In this document: positions 1-7,552 of the stretch, piece after piece | Layout of the letters: each line of letters begins with the position of its first letter | How positions within the stretch are numbered: position 1 is the first letter of the stretch | Origin: Clostridium cuniculi | Lineage (GTDB): Bacteria > Bacillota > Clostridia > Clostridiales > Clostridiaceae | NCBI RefSeq assembly: GCF_004353185.1 | Contig: NZ_SMUS01000025.1 | Coordinates: forward strand, 1 to 63,978 | DNA length: 63,978 nt | Direction of reading: 5' to 3' | Program-made: the position numbers and the translations under genes | Notes under the pieces: model-generated | Database searches by the model: none | Told to the model about the DNA's origin: nothing | What the model saw: the letters and a program-made list of their open reading frames with translations, nothing else

Positions 1-211
1 CATAGTGTTTACTATCTTAACTACTTTTATTACAACTATTTATTCTGTACTCTTCGTTATTTTTCTCTATGAAAGTATTATTTAAATTACTATAAATACG
101 GTTTAGTTTCCTACACTATATTTCTTTTTAGCAAATAATGGACGATACATATCTAGTAACTTAATTACCTTCAATATATCATCCTTATATTATCCTTTTA
201 ACTTTATTTTT
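1..211. other. Left-edge non-coding stretch
   Basis: AT-rich sequence downstream of the trehalose permease. I see no convincing gene, RNA or strong hairpin here. The usual partner genes treC (phosphotrehalase) and treR are not present inside the window and may lie beyond this edge. Confidence 0.5.
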
Positions 212-1618
212 TTAGCTTAATTTTTTTCTACCAACAATTATTGTTAATACAAATGGAACTACTATTGCTACGACCATTGCTACAGCAAACATTAACATAT
301 GTTGTGGTTGGATTGAAAGTATTCCTGGAATTCCTCCAATACCTATTGCATTTGCCATTACTCCAGTTCCTACTGAAATAACAGCTGCTATACCAGATCC
401 TATCATTCCACAAACAAATGGGAATCCGTATTTTAAGTTAACACCAAATATTGCAGGCTCTGTTACTCCTAAGTATGCTGAAATACATGCTGGTATTGAA
501 ACTTGTTTTTCTTCTTCATTTTTTCTTTGTAAGTATATCATTGCAAGTACCGCTGAACCTTGTGCTATATTTGATAGCGCAATCATTGGCCATAATAATG
601 TACCACCAACTTGTGACATTAATTGAAGGTCAATTGCATTTGTCATATGATGTAAACCAGTAATAACTAATGGTGCATAAACAAATCCAAATATACCTGC
701 AAATAACCAACTGAATGATGATGTTAAACCTGAATATACTACTGTTGATATAATATCTCCAATTTTCCAGCCTATAGGTCCAAGTACTGTATGTGCAATT
801 AGTACTGCTGGTACTAATGCAAAGAATGGTACTATTATCATAGAAATAGCTGCTGGTGATATTTTTCTAAAGAATTTCTCTAAGTAAACTAATACAAACC
901 CTGCTAAAATTGCTGGAATAACTTGTGCTTGATAACCAATCATATTAACTTTAGCAAATCCAAAATCCCAGAATGGAATATCAGCTCCACCAGATACTGC
1001 ATAAGCATTTAAAAGTTGTGGTGATACTAATGTAATACCTAATACTATACCAAGTATTTGAGTAGTTCCCATCTTCTTAGTTATAGCCCATACTATACCT
1101 ACAGGTAAGAAGTGGAATATTGCTTCACCTATTAACCATAAGAAACTATAAGTTCCTGCCCAAAATTGTGATATTTCAATTAAAGTTTTTGTACCATTTT
1201 CAAAAAACTTTACATCACCAATAATATTTCTAAATCCTAATATAAGACCACCAACTATAATTGCTGGAATAAGTGGTGAAAATATTTCTGCTAAATTTGC
1301 CATAAGTCTTTGAATAAAAGTCATATTTGATTTTGCTGCATCTTTAGCACTATCTTTACTTACACCTTCAATTCCTGAAACTTTTACGAAATCATTATAA
1401 AAATCAGTTACTGTATTTCCTATTATTACTTGGAATTGACCAGCCTGAATAAAAGTTCCCTTTACACATTTTAACGCTTCTATTTTTTCTTTATCTGCTA
1501 TACTTGTATCTTTTAATACAAATCTCATACGAGTTACGCAATGTGTAACGGCACTAATATTATCTTTTCCACCTACATATTGCAATAACGCCTTTGAATC
1601 ATCGATATATTTTCCCAT
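212..1618 (-). CDS. treB: PTS trehalose-specific EIIBC permease
   Basis: Membrane permease that takes up trehalose and phosphorylates it to trehalose 6-phosphate using phosphate from the PTS chain. The N-terminal EIIB domain (about residues 1-85) has the phosphorylated cysteine C27 in VTHCVTRMRF. The EIIC domain follows, with family stretches GGLILGFRNIIGDV, FLWLIGEAIFHFLPVGI and LGVTEPAIFGVNLKYGFPF. These match the trehalose branch (TreB/TreP) rather than sucrose or beta-glucoside permeases, and the length of 468 aa is normal. I place the start at the ATG at 1618 because AGGAGG lies 7 nt upstream; the longer open frame starts inside that leader. No EIIA domain is fused, so the glucose-type EIIA must be supplied in trans. 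The gene stands alone here behind operator-like palindromes. Confidence 0.93.
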   Translation of the reverse strand: MGKYIDDSKALLQYVGGKDNISAVTHCVTRMRFVLKDTSIADKEKIEALKCVKGTFIQAGQFQVIIGNTVTDFYNDFVKVSGIEGVSKDSAKDAAKSNMTFIQRLMANLAEIFSPLIPAIIVGGLILGFRNIIGDVKFFENGTKTLIEISQFWAGTYSFLWLIGEAIFHFLPVGIVWAITKKMGTTQILGIVLGITLVSPQLLNAYAVSGGADIPFWDFGFAKVNMIGYQAQVIPAILAGFVLVYLEKFFRKISPAAISMIIVPFFALVPAVLIAHTVLGPIGWKIGDIISTVVYSGLTSSFSWLFAGIFGFVYAPLVITGLHHMTNAIDLQLMSQVGGTLLWPMIALSNIAQGSAVLAMIYLQRKNEEEKQVSIPACISAYLGVTEPAIFGVNLKYGFPFVCGMIGSGIAAVISVGTGVMANAIGIGGIPGILSIQPQHMLMFAVAMVVAIVVPFVLTIIVGRKKLS

Positions 1619-1641
1619 CGTTTTGCCTCCTAATTTCAAAC

Positions 1642-1689
1642 ATGTACGTACATCTTACGTTATATTTAAATAATAACTTGTACGTATAT
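1642..1689. promoter_or_regulatory. Two TreR-like operators
   Basis: Two related palindromes share the TGTACGTA core: ATGTACGTACAT (1642-1653, perfect) downstream of the likely start point, and TTGTACGTATAT (1678-1689) within the -35/-10 spacer. GntR-type trehalose repressors (TreR) bind short palindromes of this kind. Calling it TreR is inference, because no treR gene is in the window. Confidence 0.6.
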
Positions 1690-1698
1690 GTTTGTCAA
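1670..1698 (-). promoter_or_regulatory. treB promoter
   Basis: On the minus strand a perfect -35 (TTGACA, 1693-1698) is separated by 17 nt from TATTAT (1670-1675). One of the two operator-like palindromes sits inside the spacer, so a bound repressor would block RNA polymerase. Confidence 0.75.
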
Positions 1699-1747
1699 CA
1701 CCCTTTGAAATAGTTTTCACTAGTAATTTTATCCTTTTAAAACATAA

Positions 1748-1786
1748 GCCCCAAGCGGAAGGGATATTTTCCCTTACACTTGAGGC
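1748..1786 (-). terminator. Terminator after OPT/PqqD operon
   Basis: Hairpin with arms GCCTCAAG...AAGGG and CCCTT...CTTGGGGC lying just after the stop of the PqqD-like gene. The following T-tract is weak (TTATGTTTT). Confidence 0.55.
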
Positions 1787-1795
1787 ATATAATCA

Positions 1796-2140
1796 TTAAT
1801 CTATTTTTTCAATATAATTACAATTTACATAAATATGGTTAAGAAAAACTAGTAATCTTTCATAAAGTGGATTTACCTTATCTCCAAACTTTACTTCTAA
1901 GCACTCTCCAATTTCCTTAACAGTTTTAACTCCATCAATTTGTGTAAATACTTCACTACTAATTTCATCAAGGGTAATTTCCTTATATAAAGGAATTTTA
2001 AATTTTAACTTTCTGAAAAACTTTTGAATCTTATGATCCTGTTTTTCAAGTACTGTAACTATTCCATTATCATCAATTTTATAGTTAAGATTATCGCAAA
2101 TTCTAAATTTTAAATTTAGAATTTCTTCATTATCTTTCAT
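1796..2140 (-). CDS. PqqD-like peptide-binding protein
   Basis: Small (114 aa) cytosolic protein. Its C-terminal two-thirds (about residues 55-112) match the PqqD winged-helix pattern: a hydrophobic stretch, then ...IDGVKTVKEIGECLEVKFG..., then a leucine-rich last helix. PqqD-family proteins bind precursor peptides and deliver them to radical-SAM enzymes, but no such enzyme or peptide gene is seen nearby. The start ATG overlaps the end of the OPT transporter gene by 11 nt, with AAAGGTG 7 nt upstream, so the two are translationally coupled. The protein therefore probably serves the transporter or its peptide substrate. Family assignment is moderately sure; function is unknown. Confidence 0.65.
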   Translation of the reverse strand: MKDNEEILNLKFRICDNLNYKIDDNGIVTVLEKQDHKIQKFFRKLKFKIPLYKEITLDEISSEVFTQIDGVKTVKEIGECLEVKFGDKVNPLYERLLVFLNHIYVNCNYIEKID

Positions 2141-4055
2141 TCTTTTTCACCTTTGACATCATAATTGGAATTGTAGTAGCTATAACTAAAACAATTAATA
2201 ATAGTATTCCCATCATATTGCTAGCAGCAAATCCACTTGGAACTCTTGGTTTTATTAATCCTGTTACTTGTAATATAATTCCTACTAGTCCTATGATAGA
2301 ACCTCCTGCAACAAGTCCTGATGAAAGACTTATTCCATTTGCAACTTTTACTTCTTTATCCTCTTCACTCTTACTCATCTTCTCAACAAACACACGTATT
2401 AATGCTCCAACTAAAATAATAGTTGTTGTTGATATAGGTAAATAGAAACCTATTGCAATTGTCATTATTGGTAAATTTAATAAGAATAAAAATAACGCCA
2501 TTACAACACCAACTATAATCATTGGCCAAGGTAAATTACCTGACATTATACCAGATGTTAATGTAGACATTAAATTTGCTTGTGGTAAAGCAAATGGTGC
2601 ATCTGCTCCAGTAATTCTTAATTGACTAGAAAGCACTAATATTGTTCCTGTAGTAACAATAACACCTACTATACTTGCTATTGCAAAATAGTTTTGCATT
2701 TCTTTTTTACTTCCACCTATAACATAAGTTACTTTTTGTGATTGGCTATATCCACCTGCTACTGATATTGCTACAACCATAAATGCTGCAAATAAAAGTA
2801 GTGATTTATTATCGGCTTGACCTTTCCATCCCATTATTACAAAAACTAATGTTAGTATTACTAATGATGCAATTGTCATTCCTGAAACTGGAAGGTTTGA
2901 TGTTCCTATAGTTCCTGTTAAACGTCCTGCAACTATTACAAACAATAATGATAGTATTAGTGAAACAATTGCAGATACTATTGCCATTGCAATACTTTGT
3001 GAAATAAAGAATCCTGCTACAAATGCTATTACAACACCTGCTAAAAGTAGTATCATTTCACCTGAACTCTTTTCTCCATTACCATCTTTAGCTGATTTTG
3101 CTTTTAATGTTTCTTTTATAGAAACAACTATAGTTGGTATAAGTTTAAGAGCACCTATTATACCACCACAAAGCATCATACCTGCACCTATATACTTAAC
3201 ATAACTTCCTGTTATAGCATTTACATCCATTTGACTTATAAGAACTGTTGTATCATTCCATGCATGAGCATTACTTTGTGCCATATCTGTAAAATAACCT
3301 ATTAATGGTGCAATACCAAAATTAGATAATATTGATCCAGCAAGCATAGTTAATGAAACTTCTAACCCAACTATAAATCCTATTCCTAATAAAAGTGGAT
3401 TTACTTCAATAGAAAATTTCCATTTATAAAACTTACTTCCTACATATGTAATAGTATTATTTATTACATTTAAAAATGAACCTGTTAATACGTTTATGAT
3501 ACCACTTATTACAAAACCTATACCCATAAATTTAATAGCATCTCCGCCACCTTCAGAAGCAACTAATGTTTCTGAGATTGCCATTGATTCTGGATACATA
3601 AGTTTTCCATGTTCTTCAACAATTAAATAATTATAAACTAATGATAAAGCTCCTATTCCAAATAAAGCTCCACCTACTCCTACACTTAGCCCTTCTAGGA
3701 AAGTGAAGTCGCTTCCAATTAGAATAATAGCTGGTAAAACATATATCATACCACTAGCTATTGATTCCCCTCCACTTGACATACCTTGTGTTATATTTTT
3801 GCCAAGTATTCCTTTGTCTTTAGCAAATACACCTATAAACATTGAACCTATTATTGCCCCTGGTATACCTGCTGCTACTGTTAATCCTGATTTCATTCCT
3901 GAATAAGCAGTTGATGCTGCAAATATTACTGATAAAACTATTCCTATTATCATTACAGCAATATTAGTTCCTTTTTTTGATTTATCAGTTATATATGGAA
4001 TATAATCTTTTCCATGTACACCACCGTAAGCTTCCTTAGGTAATTTGTTCTTCAT
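2130..4055 (-). CDS. OPT family oligopeptide transporter
   Basis: Integral membrane protein of 641 aa with many hydrophobic segments, typical of the prokaryotic branch of the oligopeptide transporter (OPT/YSL) superfamily, which imports small peptides or metal chelates by cation symport. Recognisable stretches are the N-terminal KEAYGGVHGKDYIPYI, the AASTAYSGMKSGLTVAAGIPGA motif region around residue 50 and the C-terminal LPISTTTIILVGALIRVFVEK. GGAGGAG precedes the ATG by about 8 nt. The next gene (PqqD-like) overlaps its 3' end. Two 33-bp direct repeats lie in its leader. The actual substrate cannot be read from sequence. Confidence 0.88.
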   Translation of the reverse strand: MKNKLPKEAYGGVHGKDYIPYITDKSKKGTNIAVMIIGIVLSVIFAASTAYSGMKSGLTVAAGIPGAIIGSMFIGVFAKDKGILGKNITQGMSSGGESIASGMIYVLPAIILIGSDFTFLEGLSVGVGGALFGIGALSLVYNYLIVEEHGKLMYPESMAISETLVASEGGGDAIKFMGIGFVISGIINVLTGSFLNVINNTITYVGSKFYKWKFSIEVNPLLLGIGFIVGLEVSLTMLAGSILSNFGIAPLIGYFTDMAQSNAHAWNDTTVLISQMDVNAITGSYVKYIGAGMMLCGGIIGALKLIPTIVVSIKETLKAKSAKDGNGEKSSGEMILLLAGVVIAFVAGFFISQSIAMAIVSAIVSLILSLLFVIVAGRLTGTIGTSNLPVSGMTIASLVILTLVFVIMGWKGQADNKSLLLFAAFMVVAISVAGGYSQSQKVTYVIGGSKKEMQNYFAIASIVGVIVTTGTILVLSSQLRITGADAPFALPQANLMSTLTSGIMSGNLPWPMIIVGVVMALFLFLLNLPIMTIAIGFYLPISTTTIILVGALIRVFVEKMSKSEEDKEVKVANGISLSSGLVAGGSIIGLVGIILQVTGLIKPRVPSGFAASNMMGILLLIVLVIATTIPIMMSKVKKNER

Positions 4056-4077
4056 ATATAATCTCCTCCTTCGTTTT

Positions 4078-4146
4078 ATTACTGCAACATAGTTAGTATA
4101 GTCATTTTATGCTATTACTGCAATATATTTAGTATATGTATTTTAT
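4078..4146. repeat. 33-bp direct repeat, two copies
   Basis: Copies at 4078-4110 and 4114-4146 (period 36 nt). Both begin ATTACTGCAA and share AGTATA and ATTTTAT blocks. They lie directly upstream of the OPT gene's ribosome site and could be a duplicated operator or promoter element. Confidence 0.6.
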
Positions 4147-4212
4147 TTTTTTACATTATTGGAGACTATTTTTTATTATAAATATCTCTATAATACTATT
4201 ATTATATACTCT

Positions 4213-5655
4213 TTAATCTTCTACAATGCCCTTAACTGCAGGGCTATCTATCAAATTTCCTTTATAATCAAATCTTGATCCATGACATGGACAATCCCAT
4301 GTTAACTCATCTGCATTCCAATGAAGTTCACAACCTAAATGCGCACATTTAGTTGATACAATAAATTCTTTTCCCTTTTTATCTTTATACACTCCAACCT
4401 TTTGACCTTTGTACTCAACAATTCCAGCATGCCCATTTTTAATATGCTCTATTTCACTACTTGGAATAGATATCTTTTGCGCTATAAAATTCTTAGCTGT
4501 TTCAACTAAATCATTAGCAATATTATTGATTGATAATGATAAATCAAATCTTTTTGGTGAAAATATTTCGGAGAAATTATTATCATTCCCTAATATCAAA
4601 TCTGATATTATCATAGCTGATACCATAGCACTTGTCATTCCCCATTTATTAAAGCCTGTAGCAACATATATATTAGGTGTACTATCAGAATATCTTCCTA
4701 TATAAGGTATACCATCAATAGTAATACAATCTTGAGCTGACCAGTGATATTTTTCTTTTGAGTTTGGATAAATTTCCTTTGCAAACTTTCTTAATTTATC
4801 ATAGCTTCCTCCACCCTCATTTTCACCTGTTCTTTGACTTATGCCACCTAATAATAGTAATCCCTTATAATTTCTAAATGAATAACCTTGTTTTTCATAA
4901 TCTATATACATTCCTTCAATATTATTATCTGCATTTTCTAAAGCTATAACATAAGATCTTTCTTGATGCATTTTCATAAAATAATATCCAGGTGCATTCA
5001 TTATTGGATAGTGCGTAGCTATTACTATATGATTGGCTACTATATTTCCTTTATCAGTACTTACTAAGTTTTCTTCTATTTTTATTGCTCTAGTATTCTC
5101 GTAAATAACTAATTCCTTTGAAATATCCTTCAAAAACTTTAGCGGATTAAATTGTGCCTGATTATTAAATTTAATAGCCCCTTTAACATCTAATGGAATA
5201 TCAATTTTTTCTATAAATTCTGCGTCTATTCCCAACTTTTTAGCTGCTTCTACTTCTTTTATTATTTTGTCAATTTCATTTAAGGAATAAATATATGCAG
5301 GAACTTTTTCAAAATCACAATCTATTTTTCTTTCTTTAATAATTTCTGCGTACTTTTTTATAGCAAGTTCATTGGCATATGCATACTGCTTAGCTTTTTC
5401 CTCTCCAAACTCTTCAATTAATGTATTGTAAATTAAATCATGTTGTGATGTTATCTTTGCAGTGGTATTTCTTGTATTTCCGCTTGCAATCTTAGATTTA
5501 TCAATTAATACTACCTCTCTACCACTTTGCTTTAAAAAATATCCTATTAGTATTCCTGTTATTCCTGCTCCAATAATTAAAACATCAGTTTTTATATCAC
5601 CCTTTAGTTCTTCTCTTTTATCAAATTCACAACTTTCATCCCATATTGATTTCAT
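4213..5655 (-). CDS. FAD oxidoreductase with C-terminal Rieske domain
   Basis: Cytosolic oxidoreductase of 480 aa. The N-terminal DAO-type FAD domain has the dinucleotide-binding glycines in VLIIGAGITGILIGYFLKQ (about residue 25-43) and ends around residue 375. The C-terminal Rieske [2Fe-2S] domain (about 395-480) has both ligand pairs: C437-A-H439 and C455-P-C-H458. Such fusions are annotated in many Firmicutes as FAD-dependent oxidoreductases feeding electrons from a [2Fe-2S] centre; the physiological substrate is unknown. The start is taken at ATG 5655 (GGAGG 7 nt upstream), not the TTG just before it. Single gene, with its own long upstream region. Confidence 0.85.
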   Translation of the reverse strand: MKSIWDESCEFDKREELKGDIKTDVLIIGAGITGILIGYFLKQSGREVVLIDKSKIASGNTRNTTAKITSQHDLIYNTLIEEFGEEKAKQYAYANELAIKKYAEIIKERKIDCDFEKVPAYIYSLNEIDKIIKEVEAAKKLGIDAEFIEKIDIPLDVKGAIKFNNQAQFNPLKFLKDISKELVIYENTRAIKIEENLVSTDKGNIVANHIVIATHYPIMNAPGYYFMKMHQERSYVIALENADNNIEGMYIDYEKQGYSFRNYKGLLLLGGISQRTGENEGGGSYDKLRKFAKEIYPNSKEKYHWSAQDCITIDGIPYIGRYSDSTPNIYVATGFNKWGMTSAMVSAMIISDLILGNDNNFSEIFSPKRFDLSLSINNIANDLVETAKNFIAQKISIPSSEIEHIKNGHAGIVEYKGQKVGVYKDKKGKEFIVSTKCAHLGCELHWNADELTWDCPCHGSRFDYKGNLIDSPAVKGIVED

Positions 5656-6101
5656 CAAATCACCTCCATTATATTATTTCACATTTATAAATCTGTATGC
5701 AGCTATATAAAAATAAGCATAATAGCATTTACTATTTTAAATATTTTTCATAATACTTCCTTTTAAATAACTTTACTGAATGTTTACCTCATATATATTG
5801 ATTTAAGAATATTAATTCATGATTTTATTCGACTAAATATGATAAAACTTGTTATTTTAAAGCTTTTTACTTAGTTTTTATTTAATTAAATATTTCAAGT
5901 TTTACCATATTAAAACTCCTTATCCAGACTTATATCAAGCAAATACGACAAATTATATTAATTTTTCTATTTTATTATTCTTTTATTAAGTTTTATTAGC
6001 ATATTTCAATGAATTTTACACACTTATTGCGTTATGCTATACTTCCTTTTGGTTAGCTAACCAAATTTAAATTGTATATCAAAAGTAAGGAGGTGGGGTT
6101 G
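5656..6101. other. Long AT-rich intergenic region with inverted repeat
   Basis: Separates the leftward FAD/Rieske gene from the rightward decayed locus. No open frame worth calling. It contains a 16-bp inverted repeat with one mismatch (5836-5851 AATATGATAAAACTTG and 5896-5911) spaced by 44 nt. The rightward promoter and palindrome are listed separately. Confidence 0.5.
6015..6065 (+). promoter_or_regulatory. Promoter with perfect 18-bp palindromic operator
   Basis: TTTACA (6015-6020), 17-nt spacer, TATACT (6038-6043), then directly downstream the perfect palindrome TTTGGTTAGCTAACCAAA (6048-6065), and an AAGGAGG ribosome site at 6087-6093. This is a clean repressor-controlled promoter that now drives a broken gene. 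Confidence 0.65.
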
Positions 6102-6322
6102 GTGAAAGAAAAAAACTCTATATATTAATAGCAGTTTTAACATCTATTACTTTCTTTACTATTGGAATTCTACATATTAAAGGTCAAAATCTTAAATTAA
6201 ATAATGAGAATCTTCTTTTATCTAATAAGTATCAAGAGTATAAAAATGCTTCAGAGGAAAAGTTTAACAGATTAAATTCTGATTTATTTAATAAAGAAGA
6301 AGAAATATTATGTGTTATTTAA
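6102..6322 (+). pseudogene. Decayed coiled-coil membrane protein, fragment 1
   Basis: A GTG at 6102 sits 8 nt after AAGGAGG, but its frame stops after about a dozen codons. One extra A in the A-tract at 6109-6115 would restore a frame encoding a lysine-rich start, a transmembrane segment (LYILIAVLTSITFFTIGIL) and a coiled coil with NENLLLSNKYQEYKNASEEK, ending at TAA 6320-6322. The tail shares a repeat pattern with fragments 2 and 3. No known family recognised. A sequencing error in the homopolymer or slipped-strand phase variation is an alternative for this first break, but the further breaks downstream argue for decay. Confidence 0.55.
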
Positions 6323-6907
6323 TTGCTGGAACTTTAACTACAAGTGTAGTAGTATCAGTACTTAATAGTGATAATATGGATAAGCTTACAAACGCTTTAG
6401 AGATTACTAAAAATAAGATTACTCAATATGAAAGTAATGAAGAATATTTAGTAAGCAAATATGGAGAAATCAAAGCCAATGCTGAAGCTGAAATCGCTAA
6501 GGCTAACTCAATAATCGAAGAGAAAAACACTGAAATTGAAACTCTAACAATTCAAATATCAGAAAAAGAAGAGGAAATTGCTAATTTAAAAGAATAATTA
6601 AAAGATAATACTTCAAATATAAAAGATTTAAATGATAAAATAAAGGAATTAGAAGCTGAAAAAGCTGAATTAGAAAGTGAAATAGACGTATTAAAAGAAG
6701 CAACTACTGCAGAAATAGATAAAGCTAATCAATATATTGCAGACACTTTAGAAACTGTTAATGAAATTAATGCTGATGCTACGCCTTTAACAAGTAAAGA
6801 GTTAGAAAATATTACTGGTAAATTAGATTCTTCAGTTGTTGATACTTCTATTCCTACTGTTAAAAATTTAAAAGTGTATTTTTATTTTATAAAGACCATA
6901 CTCAAGT
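6310..6907 (+). pseudogene. Decayed coiled-coil membrane protein, fragment 2
   Basis: An open frame from ATG 6310 to TAA 6595-6597 encodes a hydrophobic start (LIAGTLTTSVVVSVL) and a coiled coil with NEEYLVSKYGEIKANAEAEI. The same frame continues past the TAA without another stop to 6905-6907 and stays protein-like: LKDNTSNIKDLNDKIKELEA, then a region ending SVVDTSIPTVKNLK. That makes a single nonsense mutation likely. Around 6873 the sense shifts into the frame of fragment 3. It may have been one gene with fragment 1 or a neighbouring paralogue. Confidence 0.55.
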
Positions 6908-7415
6908 AACCTTTGAATTACCTGAAACTATAGATTTACCAATGAGTAAAAAAGGAAACATTGTGATAAAGCTTACTGATGAAAATGGAAAGGTTACAAG
7001 AAATGATAAAACTTGGGATGGATACTTAAATGACTCAAATGGTAATAAATACGGACAAGGTATTTGGTATGAAAATAATGAAGCATTTTTATTAGAAAAA
7101 TATAATTCACTTAAAACTGAAGCTGAAGAAATGATTAAGAAAGCTAATATAATTATTCTGGATAAAAATCAAAAAATTAAAGATCTTGAAGATAAAATAT
7201 TAGAACTTAATGATATCAAAATCAATACAGATACTATTGAATTAGAGGAACCTGATACAGGAACTCTTACTCAAGAGAATATTGATAGTGAAATAAATAT
7301 TGAAAAAAACATTGATAGTGAAGTAAATAATTAAGAAGATATTAGTGTTGAAACAAATAGTATTGAAGATACTTCTATAGATAATATAGAAAATTTTGAT
7401 ACAGATGTTAACTAA
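6873..7415 (+). pseudogene. Decayed coiled-coil protein, fragment 3
   Basis: This frame picks up where fragment 2 loses sense: VFLFYKDHTQVTFELPETID, then a compact acidic domain with NIVIKLTDENGKVT and a Trp/Gly/Tyr-rich piece (TWDGYLNDSNGNKYGQGIWY). A third copy of the coiled-coil repeat (NEAFLLEKYNSLKTEAEEMI) and an acidic tail with ENIDSEINIEKNIDSEVNN follow. TAA at 7332-7334 interrupts the frame, which then continues similarly (EDISVETNSIEDTSIDNIEN) to TAA 7413-7415. The part from ATG 6942 to 7334 may still be translated. No family recognised. Confidence 0.5.
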
Positions 7416-7426
7416 ATAAAGCAATT

Positions 7427-7470
7427 AAAAATCTCCTACTTATTTAAACTTATTAGTAGGAGATTTTTTA
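7427..7470. terminator. Terminator after decayed locus
   Basis: 14-bp perfect stem (7427-7440 and 7455-7468, core ATCTCCTACT/AGTAGGAGAT) ending in TTTTTTA on the plus strand and with A-rich flank for the other strand, so it can act in both directions. Confidence 0.8.
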
Positions 7471-7552
7471 TATTATATTATTATTAAAATAATAATATAA
7501 TATTTATTTTCATAATTAATTCAATCCTAAAACTATTTAATGCTTAATTAAT

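Noticed and set aside
451..663. Plus-strand frame inside treB
   Set aside because: Antisense to EIIC; its hydrophobic translation is only the mirror of membrane helices.
4078..4146. Start of a CRISPR array
   Set aside because: Only two imperfect copies with a 3-nt gap, no spacers and no cas genes.
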